DNA from: Chamaea fasciata
Taxonomy: Eukaryota; Chordata; Aves; Passeriformes; Sylviidae
NCBI GenBank assembly: GCA_029207755.1
Contig: JARCOQ010000004.1
Span: 36,243,685-36,307,684, forward strand
Length of the DNA: 64,000 bases
Direction of reading: 5' to 3'
In this document: piece by piece, positions 38,695 to 51,200 of the stretch
Numbering within the stretch: position 1 is the stretch's first letter
How the letters are laid out: every line of letters begins with the position of its first letter
Translations under genes and position numbers: made by a program
The notes under the pieces: generated by a model
What the model saw: only the letters and a program-made list of their open reading frames with translations
Told to the model about the DNA's origin: nothing
The model's database searches: none

Positions 38695-39204
38695 TCACTG
38701 TTCTTTTTTTTGGTTCACAAGCAACCTCCCACCTAAAGCAGAATCTGCAGAAGAGACTACATCCAAGCAATAATGCAATGAAAAAGTATGAAGAGAAGCC
38801 CAGGTGGCCACCTTGCAAATTTCCAATGTGGAAGCCTTCGACCTCTCCGCCCAAGAAGCAGCTATAGTCCTAGTGTAATGAGCTTTACAAACCCTGGGAG
38901 CCTCTTTACCCTTAACTACATACGCCTCTCTAATACAATCCCTTAACCATCTAGCTAAGCAACTCTTAGAAGCCATTTGACCCCTCTTAAGACCCCCTAA
39001 GACTACAAACAATCTGTCAGAAGATATGAAATCTTTGATTCTTCTGTGATAAACCCTAAGTGTTCTTCTTACATCCAATTTATGCAGCCGTTGCTCTTTG
39101 TCATTGCTGGGTTTAGGGAAAAATGAGGGCCAAGAAACCGTCTGGTTTAGACAAAACTCAGATGCCATCTTTGGGACAAAAAAAAAATTTAAAAATAAGA
39201 ACAA
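38695..39204 (-). pseudogene. DIRS-like tyrosine recombinase fragment
   Basis: A 169-codon minus-strand open frame matches the C-terminal catalytic half of DIRS-type retrotransposon tyrosine recombinases. Homology appears to start at VPKMAS (codon 10; the first nine residues come from flanking T/A-rich DNA). Landmarks are KLDVRRTLRVY with the first catalytic arginine (about codon 46-47), SDRLFV, SKSCLARWL with a candidate lysine (80), AHYTRTIAASWAE carrying H-x-x-R (H109, R112), W135 in the second His/Trp position, and FSLHYCLDV with the nucleophile tyrosine (145). It closes with SSADSALGGRLL, as in DIRS elements. The reverse transcriptase/RNase H region expected upstream and the inverted terminal repeats were not seen. 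The frame lacks stops, but a natural start is absent. Confidence 0.8.
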
Positions 39205-42006
39205 TCCAAAGAACTACTTTGTTTCAGATGGAACTTTATACATGTTCTAAATATCAAAATTGAAGTACTGCGAAATATAAAACAAAAAATCAATTGACAT
39301 TGAAACAGCTATTCACATAAACACACCACTTGACACAAACACATGAAAAAACCATTATTTTTGTTGCATCGCTGTGCGAGTTACCTAGATTAAAAGTCTC
39401 CCATGAATACTAAAAGCAACCAAAAAATAAAGGAAACAAGTACAAGGTTTCTGTCTATGCAATGTCTATGGAAACTTTAGGTGACTTGGACATTCATCTA
39501 CCATTTATGAATTGGCTATCTTTCCCTAATTTGACAGTAGTACTACTTGGAGAGCACTGACACTTCAGATATCCCTCACTGCAGAGACTGAGGGTATTCT
39601 GGATGTACCCAACCTAGCTTTAACTCACTGAAAAGTATGGGTAACTGTCTAGCACCATCAGCACACACCAACCTGGGCTATTTTGCTCTGCTTCTCAGGC
39701 TGGTTCTGTAGCCTGTGCTGCACTATAAACTTGACCTTCGTACCCAAGTTAACTTAAAGCTGCTTCAGACATATCTACACCCTTGACTCTGTCAAATTAA
39801 ACAAGATTTCTAGTAATAAAGTTTCTAAATAAGTACAGAAGATGGGTGTTATATTGTATAGTCACATATTATAATGTGTTCTCATGAAAATAAATCAAGG
39901 ATTCTAACCAATCCGTCTTATCAAAAAACTCAGCCGTCATCAGTGAAAAAAACTAGATTATCTACCCAATATAGGACATTAACAGAGGAAATCTTAAATC
40001 CCTTTTGGTACTTAACACAACCTGGAACTACTGGGAACATAGCTTTCATTCTCCCACATCAAATCATCTTTCACTTCACTACAATTGAGATTTCCAACAA
40101 TACGAAATTAAAAAAACACCAATAAACCTTTCTTCTAGTCAGACCTCTTGCTAAAAAATTCTCTGCATGTCATCTTCTCACAAACTAACTATAAACATAA
40201 CACTGAGCAAAGTCTTGTGAATGGAACCACCTGATAAAAACAGCAACTCTAAAGCCAGAAGTATGTCTGAAGAGTTCACTAAAAGCACCCAAAAATATTT
40301 ACTCTCATTTACTTTCCAGGGTAAAATGAATTCTATGATTTTTTAGAATGTCCCTTCTACCCACAAGACTGCCTCCTACAAGATCTAAAAATATTTCCCA
40401 TTCAAATTTGATTAAGTAGAGATACCAATTAAGAACCAACTTCCTATAGACATGATTACTCTGAAAGATTATTTCTCAAAGAAGGAGGCTTAACACTCTT
40501 TGGAAAAACAGTTCTAGATGTAATTAAGCTTGGAAAAATGCCTGTAGGATAATTTTTAGTAAAATATTTCTTGCTAATGTTGAAATCTTTAAGTTCTCTG
40601 AATTACTGGAGATCATATGCCTCTAGAATATAGTCACATAAATATCAAATAAATTTTCCATTCAAGACTTTCTGAAATTTTTTTACACTTTCTCACATAA
40701 TACAGTAATAAAAAGTACATTTACCATTGCCCTTACTGAATGTATACCCTGTCCAACACATGAGGAATACTCCACAAGTTTACTCTAACACCTCTTTGTA
40801 GAATCAAGGCCATAAAACATAAATCATAATATACAGTAGCTTAACATTTCTTGAGAATTAGTAAAACTGAGTTACTAAAGGAGGCAGAAATACATTGATG
40901 TCAGTAGCAAAAATGGAATTTGAAGTCACGCTTTATTAGAGCTTTGATGTACATTCTAAAAATATATAGGTTAACCTGTATTTCTTTACTTTGGAGGGTC
41001 TGTATTACAGGTGAAGAATACATCAACAAAATGTGTGCCTTGGAACTCTTTTTATTAAATATTTTTATTTTCGTCAATTTAGTATTCTGAGACTACATTA
41101 TTCCCAAAAGACCTTTCTCCTCAGCCTGCGGCTTGACTGTAGAGATAGTGAACATTTAACTTCACCTATCCCCTCTCCCTGAGCAGCCTGGCCTCATTTC
41201 TGGTCTGATCTTTTCCTGCAATAGAATCAAAGCTCTTGAAACCACTTCTCTCTCATGACTTGGAGTCTCTACTGGCAGAAGCAGCAGAGTAGAAGAACAT
41301 TTATGAGCATACTCCTGGAAGGTGTTATTCATCTGAATTTTCACGATACCAGATTCTTCTGAACACAGTTAGATGAAAAAAAGAGTGAGCTTGGAACCTA
41401 TAGTAAATGCAAACCTGAGGCTTGATCACCTTACTGATGTAGAGCCCCTTCTGTAACACAACCGCTGAAGCCAGTGGGATATGCACGCTAGTAAACATAG
41501 TACATAAGAGTAAGTGTGAGAAATAAAGGTTAAACAAGGACTATATCCTTTGGCAGGTAGTTTCATGTACATTAAGAGCAACTAAACTGATATTAAAGTC
41601 AGTGCTTTTCCCTCTTGAAAAGGGCAGCTTTCAAAGACAAGTTCAGAAAAAGTCAGTTTCAAAGAATTCAGACTTCAAGTATTGTGGTGTCCTATGTGAG
41701 ATTCAGTATTTTATAGAGAATCCAGTAGGAGATATGTTGTTACAGTGTTTGATAGTTTTTCATTGTGGCTCTTCATCAATATCTACAGTTAGTACATCAC
41801 ATCTTTTATACACAGTAATCAGTTCTTTTCTACTATCACTGTGCTCAAATGTAAATCCACACATTTCAAAAGCTTTTTCAGTGGGTATGGTAACACATTT
41901 ATTTGAAAAAAAATGATGACATATGTTAGGTAATTAATGGTAAAAATAGTCTAAAATTATTCTTTTGCACAAAGTAAACCAATAAATCAAGACAATCATT
42001 CATTAC

Positions 42007-42177
42007 CTTGAACATTCTTATTCCTCTCTGTAAATGAAGGAAGGAGCAGAATTTCTGTAGAGAGCTCTTCAACTTTTTCCTCCATTAATAAAAAGAGTTT
42101 GATAAGTTGAGAAAGACATTTCAGTTGATACAAGGTTAAGCAGAAGTTTCGTCCTTTCCTGTGGTATTCCTGGGAGG
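42007..42177 (-). CDS. KIAA0825: KIAA0825 exon B
   Basis: This 171 bp exon has acceptor TTGAATAG and donor CAAG|GTAATG. It enters needing two bases and leaves one, so it joins exon A in frame to give HAV-ASQEYHRKGRNF, parallel to the human HALVTTECPQKGRNF. The rest reads as an amphipathic leucine-rich helix (CLSQLIKLFLLMEEKVEEL) and then TEILLLPSF. The intron separating it from exon A is about 17.2 kb, the largest in the window. Confidence 0.88.
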
Positions 42178-43936
42178 CTATTCAAGTAAAATTATAAAAC
42201 ACCTTTTATTACAGCTGAAAAGAAAAAAGATCCTGCATAACTGATTATGTAAGACAGTATAATATATCAAGCAATTAAATTTTTCTTATAACATAATGTA
42301 TCTTTTTCTCATTATAAAATACCATTACATTATTTTTTCCTAAGTCTCCTGCACTTCTCAATTATCTGTGAAGCTCCAGTTGAATTCCAGGATTTGTCAT
42401 TCATTAACTAGGATCTTTTTCCACGCAATGGATCTACTCAGAAATTTCTCACCTGTGTTTTACAGAAAACCCACTGTGTTGCAAAAGCGAAAAGGGAAAA
42501 AAATCACATCATTACTGTATTTTAATGGTTTGGGACATCACATCACTTGTCACTCTGCAAGTCACCTTGTCTGTTTAACAATCTGCTAGCACAATACAGT
42601 TGATGAAAATGACATTTGAGTGAAAGAAACAATCTAACACTCAGCAACTTTAAATATGTGGGGTTTGAAAACAAGTGAGACTGTCACTGAGCAAATATCA
42701 GCAAGTATTATAACTATAAGCATTTGGTATTTAAAAGAAGAAACTGAACATTTTATTTTGAAAGGTTAACACATGCACTCATAACATGTAATCATGTCAC
42801 ATCAACCAGGGAACTCTGATTTCAGCACAGTCAGACTATAAATGACTGTGAGACGTTTCCAATTTAGTATTACCAAACCACATGGGTTTAAGTACTTTAA
42901 TTTTAAAATGGCTTTAAATGTAACGAATTTGCACTTCTATGCAAGTTGTGGTGAGCTGATACCATGTTCCTATGCAGTTCAGTTGCAGATGTAGCATCAG
43001 CACAACAGTTAATCTAGAAAGTTTAAGAGGGAGAGCCAGAGTAGTTTGAAAGGGAAGCTCTGAAAAATGAAAACAAAAAGAAATTGATTGAAATGTACTT
43101 CTATGTGTTAAATCTTTGTTACCTTTGCAAATTTTAAGTACTTCGTACCTTCCTTTTCCCTCAAAGTTTCTAAATTTTTTTAGGCATTTACAAATCACTT
43201 TTAAACAGACATAGATCTAAGTAGCAGAGCTGAACACTGAATACTAATTCTGTAATTTGCTATTCCAGTTTCGCAGTCTTAGAGACTGGACAGCAGGTAT
43301 GGCATCCACATCTGAATTTCCTCAAAGTTCCAAACAGATGTATTCATGTTAGTCCCTTGCATTTCTAAGAATGTCCAAAGTGCTATGCATAACTGCCTCT
43401 GTTAATATCTTTACTCCCTGAATAATGAGTAAATAACAAATTTATCACTGGATTTCAAATTTTCAGCCTTAAACCTACAAAAAATCACGTTCTGCTATTC
43501 AGAGGATTTTACTCCTTACCTGAAAACTAGAGAATATAATCTGAATTTAATTGACATGAAAAGGCTTCCTAACCCTGCAATGTAAGAACCACAAAACACA
43601 TCACAAAAATGAAGAGAACATTAGTTCTGCCTCCTATAATTTGAAAACCTTGTGATGCTTCTGCCCCATCTACTGAGGAACAAGGAAACCATCCACTTAT
43701 TTGATTGCCTCAAATGATATTGTCCTTATTAGACCGAAAGATAGTGGACATAGAAGACAAAGGTATACCACAGTAATGTTATTTTTAGAATACATTACCA
43801 AACTCAGAAAAAGTAAAAACTTTTAATGATCATTCAGAATATATTTCAGTTTTATTATTTCTCAGAAATGACAACTCACTTATTTAATGCTCAGTGTGCA
43901 CACACCTGAGCATCCAAAGCTTGAATCAAAGGCATT

Positions 43937-44497
43937 TTACAAATCCAGATCATTAAGGTTTAAAATACTGATGGCAGCATTTAATTTTGAAGACCACTGA
44001 CCATCCTGCTTTAACAAGAACATTACCATCCATTTTTTTGCAGAGTAGAATGAAAAGGCACTTCTTTTCTGACATTTTTCTGATTGGACAACCACAGGAC
44101 AGAAACCTTTAAGAACTGCGTAACAGCCAAGAGCTAAGAAGCCAATGCGATGACATAGAGAACGTCTCAAAACAGGTTTATAAATCTCGTAGAAGATTGT
44201 CATGAAGAAAACATATCTCCACATGGACAAACATCAGCGGGACTTCTATAGCACCTTCTAACAACAGGACATGTTGGCTTCCTGTTAAAGCAATACCTAG
44301 AGAGAAGAATTTCTGAAAAGGTACAGAAAGGCTCGTAAAGAGGCTATGGAGAGGTGAAGCACATTCTACAGCTTTTGTCACTGTGCCAATGAGCTGATTT
44401 TGCAAATATTTCTCAAAAAAGTTGAGATCAGGACATGAACAAACACAGAAGTAAGAATAGGTTCTGAGCTCCTGAACATAGCTCCTGGCTTCCATCT
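43937..44497 (-). other. unidentified coding-like segment: candidate cassette exon or decayed retrocopy
   Basis: After a good acceptor (TTTTTGTTTTGCAG) the minus strand is open from 44497 to a stop at 44178, reading MEARSYVQELRTYSYFCV onwards. A second frame continues as protein-like sequence (MSMWRYVFFMTIFYEIYKPV onwards) from 44230 to 43937. If spliced at CTAG|GTATTG (exon 44497-44297, 201 bp) it would need one base and leave one base, so it would insert between exons A and B without breaking the frame. Human KIAA0825 as I remember it has nothing there. The continuation in another frame instead suggests an old frameshifted retrocopy. I do not recognise the protein. Confidence 0.35.
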
Positions 44498-44639
44498 CTG
44501 CAAAACAAAAATCACATTAATACTGCTGTACAAAACCAGTGCCTATGCTGATGATTCCTAAACTTCTCTGGAGGCTGAAACTGGTAGCAGAAATATCCTA
44601 ACTCAGGAAAATGAGCTATCATTAGCTACAGCAGAAAAG

Positions 44640-45270
44640 ATTCAAACCAAGTACAGGGTTTGAAGGGACCACTGAAGTCTGGCTGCTACTCGAGGAACAG
44701 GGAGTCAAGCATGATAATTCAGGCAGCAGGACAGTCTCCTTGCCAGCCAGAGCCCCATCCTGCAGATCCTAAGCAAGGCAGACCCTAAAATGACAGGTTT
44801 CAACCAAGAGTCCAGATCATCAGCCAACATCATGGTGATGACACAAATCTGAGGTCGAGTCAGGAAGCTAATTCATCCTTTTGAGTCTGAATCGGGTCTG
44901 GTGAAGGTAACAATAAATCAGGCACAGTTCAGTGACCACTCAGTGGAACCACGGTGATAAGGCAGGTTCAAGCTCAAGCCAGGAAACTTGAATCAAGGGG
45001 ATCCACAGCTCTGGGGGAGATGAACATCAAGACACCTGAAGCTGAAGCAGGGACTGAGGACCTAGGTGCAGCTGAAATAGATCTCCTGGACAGGCTGCAG
45101 TGTAGGTCCCTGAAAAGGCTGGTCAGGGCCTTCAGGCTCACTAGCACACAGAAGGCTCTGGTGCATAGGTCTTAAGGAACTTGAGTTCCCTGACAAAAAC
45201 TTCAGAAAAACTGGGAAACTGTCTTTCCACTTCATGGAAGACAGCATAACTGTTTAGCTAAGAGGAAAAA
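44640..45270. other. higher-GC block of unknown origin
   Basis: This roughly 600 bp is clearly richer in G and C than its surroundings, with phrases such as gccagccagagccccatcct and tctcctggacaggctgcag. A 73-codon open frame (44954-45175, plus strand) is rich in Arg, Glu and Leu. It could be an unrecognised repeat, an eroded retrocopy or a regulatory element. No CR1 tail is visible. Confidence 0.35.
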
Positions 45271-48200
45271 CGAGGAAGTGTAGAGGTTTCTGATATCTAG
45301 ACTGCAGTTCTTTCTGGGGAATAGGAGGGAGAAGACAAAAAATGACTTAAATTAACTTGAACCTGCACTGCATTTATTTGCAGCAAGTAAATAAATATTG
45401 ATGGTTCATCACACAAAACTGGAATGAAGCAAAGGAATAAGCTCAAAACTTTCATGCTATAAACATCGCTACATTTAGATCATCTGTACTCTTGAGTTCC
45501 TACCACACAGAGACAGAGGAAACCTAAAGGCTATTTAATTTCTTCAGGCATGCTGATTTACTACCCCAACTATAGAAAAAAAAGGCACCAGAAATCTGTC
45601 AACACAGCCAAGGTTACTCTTAGAGAGCTTTCCTTATAGAAAAAGAAGGCCCAAGTAAAACTAATACTGGATGTCTATCAATTTGTGGAATTTGTGTTGG
45701 TGCCAAGGCAGCTGATGCAGTTATACAGCACTGGAGAAACTAGGGGTACTATTTCCAGGTTTGGCCTTTTATTTTAGCAGCATGTATTGAAGCTGAAGAA
45801 ATTTTCGTAAGATCTGAAGGACATGCCACCCTTGTCAAAGAATAAAGCTGTCCATTTAACCAGAGACCATTTGGCTGGATGTAGCTGGACAGATGGTATC
45901 ATAGAATTTCACTTCACCAGTGATGAAGTTGAGAGGTGCCCATATGAATTCTCAGGCAGCTAATAAGTTAATTAAAGTATTTTCCAAGCCACATAAAGTG
46001 AAAGGCATTCTATAAGGCACTTGATTATTGTACCTGACCTTCTCCTAAGTACTTAAATTCAGTAGCAAGATATCTGCCTTTATCTTAGTACTTTTAAAGG
46101 TTTTCCCTCATCTCTGAAAAGGAAGACGCATGAGAAATAAGGCTGAGCTAGATCTAGATGACCTGTGTATATCTGCTAACTTGTGATTTTACAGCAAGTT
46201 TCAAAAGTGATACTTTCCTCAAAGCTGTTGCTCTCGAAACCACTAAAAAGTGTTCCAACTCCCTTGGTTATAACCTGGAGGCACTTAAAATCTCTAAAGG
46301 CATAAGACAACATGTACGAATGAGATCCATAAGCTAAATGTTACTTTTGTTATTATTTTCTCTATTTTTTTGAATAAGCATGCCACCTCAAATCTTTTAA
46401 AGAATTTTGGATTCACAACATCTGAAAAACTGAGTGCCTAATTCTGATAATTTCAATACATCCAGGCATGCGACACAGTAAAGTGTGGCACAGAAATACC
46501 TGCATCAGAGGTGAGCTGGCTCTAAATGATAAAGAATTAATACATTATGACAATGTTGCTCTCAAATTAATTAGCCTTTACTATGCACTCTACAGAGCCA
46601 CATGGCTAAACTGCTTCTGAGATTCATGGTGGAATCCTTGGAAAGCAACCTGATGACTGTTTTCTTCAGTGATTACAGTGGGGATTTCTCCCTCAGCAGG
46701 AACCAAGGATCTAAAACCCTCTTAAACAATTATAGTATAAAATATCTTCCCAATACACAGTACAATGAATATCATTCATCTGTCCCCACTTCTAAGGCTT
46801 GATTTCATGTAAGACAGATCTACAATATTGTTCTACTATGGACACAAGTAGGCAATGCCAGGAATTTCATTCAATAAAGCTATATAAGGAAGAAAATAAA
46901 AAAAATAAGAAGTGCAATATTAAATTTATAATCTAATTACAACCTGCATACATAATAAACGGAATTACCATTTTGCTAAATCCAAAAAGAAATAGCTTAA
47001 TAAAGCAAAACAAACTCAGCTGCTGACAGTCACTGTGTATAGGGGTATTCCAAGAGGTATATTTTCAAAAGACATGCACAGGGAGTTATATACATAAATT
47101 CCATTAACAATAATGTTCCTCAGGTCTCAGTGATATTAACTTTTAAGTGACGCTGTAACTATTATAACAATCTTGCATTTATGACAGCATTCATCTGCAC
47201 ACTATCTCCTAAACAGAACTTGTATATAGGTTGTATTATTCTTTCATTTGCATTCAGTAAAGATATATTCCATTTTTAGGGACATTTGCTCACAGTTTTC
47301 TCCAATTGAGTGTTGGTATACAATTTTTAATGCAAGTTCTAGGTTTAAATAATTGGTATTGCTGGATATAATCGCTAATTCGCTTATACTGTAAAAAGCA
47401 ACTTAGTATTTCTGCACAGCAGATGTAATACATGGTATTACACAGAACTAAATTATTACAAACAGTGCCAGCAGTTTTCTATACACAGTACTTAAGATAA
47501 TTATAAAAAATCATCTTCATTACTGCAAGCTAGCATTTTTTAACAGTTTAATTTGTATATGTTACAAGATACATTCAAGTCACATGGATACAATTACTGC
47601 AAACCCAAGAAGCTATAAAATGTTCGTAAACAAATCCCTTTGACCTTGTTAATATCTGTTTCCTATTAATCTAAGGCTACATTGTTTGTAGCGTGAATTT
47701 TTTATGGAATATGAAAAAAAAAAACACGGAAATTCCTTAACAGTTGTTATTGATTCCACCATTTACTCACTCAAAGATAAGTGCCATTTACAAAGCAGAA
47801 CAGATGCAGATGCTGACAGAAATGTAAACAATTGTTGCATGGCTTACCGCCAGATTCTAAGCCAATACATTAAATTCCAACTGAAGCACATTTCCCCTAT
47901 AGATTGCATTTATTGCCACTTCATTTCCTATGTGCTCTGTCTCTCTATTGCTGCGCCTGGCACTAAGCTATTTTCAGTTCTTTGGTGACCCCTGAGGCCT
48001 AGTCCTACCTCACATAGCCATTAGAGAAGGGAATTGCATGTGTCTGACATGATCTGAAACCAATTATTTGATATTTTCTTCAGAATGATGCCCAACTCTG
48101 TTGGGAATGAGCAATCATGAAATAATTTACCTCCTGATTTAATTTTTTTCTGCACAAATTAGTTGTAGCCTGAGCTACCTACACACAGCTGCCTGTACCT

Positions 48201-51200
48201 CTGTCTCATCAGGATTCTACTTGAAATGGTGAAAAAGGAGACAGTAGAGTTGAATAGAATAGATTGGGGAATCCTGCATTAAAAAGGCATTGACAAGTTT
48301 ATCAGATATACTGATCACACGTGCTCTCTGCTGATTGAAACTGACAGATGTAGAAAGAACTATTAGTGATATAAACTGTTATCTGAGTGGTTAAGGTTTT
48401 TTAAACACTTGTCTTGCTCTGCAGCTGCCTGTTATGTGCAGTGAGACCCAGGAGTTCTAGGATAATCTGGTCAAGCAGCCTTCACAAAGAAACTATACAC
48501 TGGCAATTTTTGTCCCTTTAAGAAAAAAAGGTCACAGATCTAAAAATAGTAAACATTTTCTTTTTAGGCATGTCCATTACCGTGTGACTTTCATAAATGC
48601 TTATAGTATACATCGATACTGTATGTGGCAAAAAAAAAATAAAAGCAGTGAAGTAAGGGATCTCAACTTATGTATAAACATGATAAGCATGCATAAATTT
48701 GCATATATTTAATTGAGTGTGTCTGTCACAGAGATGTCACGGCCAGCTATTAAACAACCTCAGTGAAAATTACATTGAAAAAGATTACACTTAGAAAAAG
48801 ATTTGCTACACATGAAACTGATTAAAATATAAATTGATTAATTTAAAAAATATATTTTAATTATTTTATTGATTAAAATCCATTCCATAATGTCTTCCCA
48901 GCAGAATGAGATCAGTTTTGACTTCATAGGGAAGGCTGATTCCATGTCAGGTTGCTAGATGTTTGCTACTAAATCCTAAAGTCCTTCTGTCAACATTGCA
49001 AGGGTAGGTCCACAAATATGAAATCTTTAATTGCAAATCATGTTTACTGACCAACTGATGAACAAAAGGATAGACCAGTGCCGGAAACACAGGATGAAGA
49101 ACAAGAACATCAAATCACAGTCTGACTTCAAATTTATGTTGTCATCTTAAACAAATAATCTCACAAATCTGACTCCTTGACAGCATACAGCTCCTTTACA
49201 ACCATGAGGAACAAACTACAGAGACTTCCTGAAGCACTCTGAAGATGAAGTGCCTGGCAATCATGTTCAAGAAAATTACTTTATACACTAATACCTATTT
49301 CAGTTTGCTCTGAACCAGAGACTCAACCTCCTCCTTAATTCTCAAAAACATGCATAGCCTCTAATAAATTACAAGACATTCCTATCATACACTTCAGTTC
49401 CTGGTAGACAGTGACACTTTAAACTATTCAAATGTAAACAAATTATATAGTTTCTGTACTAGAACTAATTAACTGACAGGTCCATTTAAGGAATTTAGCA
49501 TCTGACATCCAATAACTTTTTGATAATTATCAAAATACTGAAATAGCAGACATTTTTTAAACATCTCTTCAACTAAAAATGACTTTAAAATTTGTAGATG
49601 GACAACAGATGCAATTGGAGTTAAGAGTGGCATTTTAGGTGCTATTCTACAATTGATAATTTCTTCTGAAGTAGTAACTATTACCAAAAAGTTATTTTCA
49701 AAAACTGCAAGAACTATTCTATGACAAAATTATGCTCTTAGTAATATTTGTCAGAGATCTGAAACAATATTTTGGCTTTGCCAATGACATAAGCTGATTC
49801 CACACACATTTTTTGATTTTTCATGCCTACACTGTGGGCTGATGGAATTATCACATTCTCTGAAGTCTTCACACTCACACAAAACACTAAAGTAGAATGT
49901 TTTAAGAAAGCATAAAAACTAAGAGCGCCTGCTGAAAATAACTGAAAATGGCACCTACACTGAAACTGGAGTCCTTGAAGAACTCTAGAAGTTGATCTTC
50001 CTCAGCCTTTGCTGAAAGCAAAATTAAGAACTGCCAGGTCTGTCAAACCTTCTCATGAATTCTAACTTTGACAGGACTTGCATGTGTTTCCCTGCATCCC
50101 ATTCTATAACACTTAGCTGATAAAAAACAATTCTAATGCATACTTGAAAACACAGTATTCAGCATATTTATTTTAATGTGGCTTACATTTCTTTAATGCC
50201 TGCAAATGTAAAAATGTCTGCTAGCTGAATTTCAGTGCTCCTGCATCTACATTCACAGAGACTGGGTCTCTCATAGATTGGTTCATTACATTGGAACTAC
50301 TCTACTCAAATTACATTGTTAGGAACCTTCAACCAATCAGTAATTTCTACCATGTGTTGATCATTCCTTTCTGTAGGAAATAATATGCATGATTTAAGAC
50401 ACTATGTATTTCATTTAAAAATAGATTTAAATGCCTGTGTCACTTCTGTTTCCCTTACTCCAAGATATAACAGAGCCAGTTCTAATTTGTTCAAATAAGA
50501 TTAAAAAAAAAAAGCTGGAGCCAAGACTCTTAGTTTTGCTTCCTATGCCTTTGTATTTCAAAACCCTATTTAAGCAAAGCCACCACAAAGTTCTCATGAT
50601 TACTTTTCCACAGAATATAAACATCAAATATAAATCTAGACAGACAGAAAAGAGGGCAGACACTGCCATTTAAAAAAACTTCTTGAGAAATTTTTCAAAA
50701 TTCATAAGTTTTAAACAAGTATTTTGTAGAAAGACTAATATACAAAAGAAGGATTAATCATGTAAACTGTCAATAATGACACAAGTTCCCACTCACTGAG
50801 CTGAGATTACACAATTAAAACACTTCTTTATGAATGAGCTGATAGTATGGTGCATAACAGAACATGTAATTTCTGTGTTACAAAAATGGGTGAATTTCCC
50901 AGCACGTGAACAGAAAATCAGTACACTGTCCCTTGTGCTAATGTACAAAGATCTGGTTCTTAGCCAGAGGATGATCAGTGTGTGAATCTACTGAGGCAAA
51001 GTAAACTCTTCTGGAAAATCTGAGACCAGTAACTGATCTAATTTCAAACAGTCCACAATATCTATGGGCAGTATGTGCTAGATTTCTAATTAAGAAGTAG
51101 GACTGGGTCGTAACCACCCTTATTTTCTCTACGTCATATAGACCAGAATATATTCATTGCCTTGCTCTGTTCAGTAAAGGCAGTGAAAAGTACTGTAAAA

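Larger units (their letters stand above)
31352..42006. other. 10.7 kb intron between exons B and C, repeat-rich
   Basis: This intron holds a 2.2 kb CR1 on the plus strand (32.0-34.2 kb), a retroviral env-like remnant (35.6-36.0 kb), a 32-bp tandem duplication (36.65 kb), a perfect hairpin (37.77 kb) and a DIRS-like recombinase fragment (38.7-39.2 kb). From 39.2 to 42.0 kb I see nothing recognisable. Confidence 0.6.
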
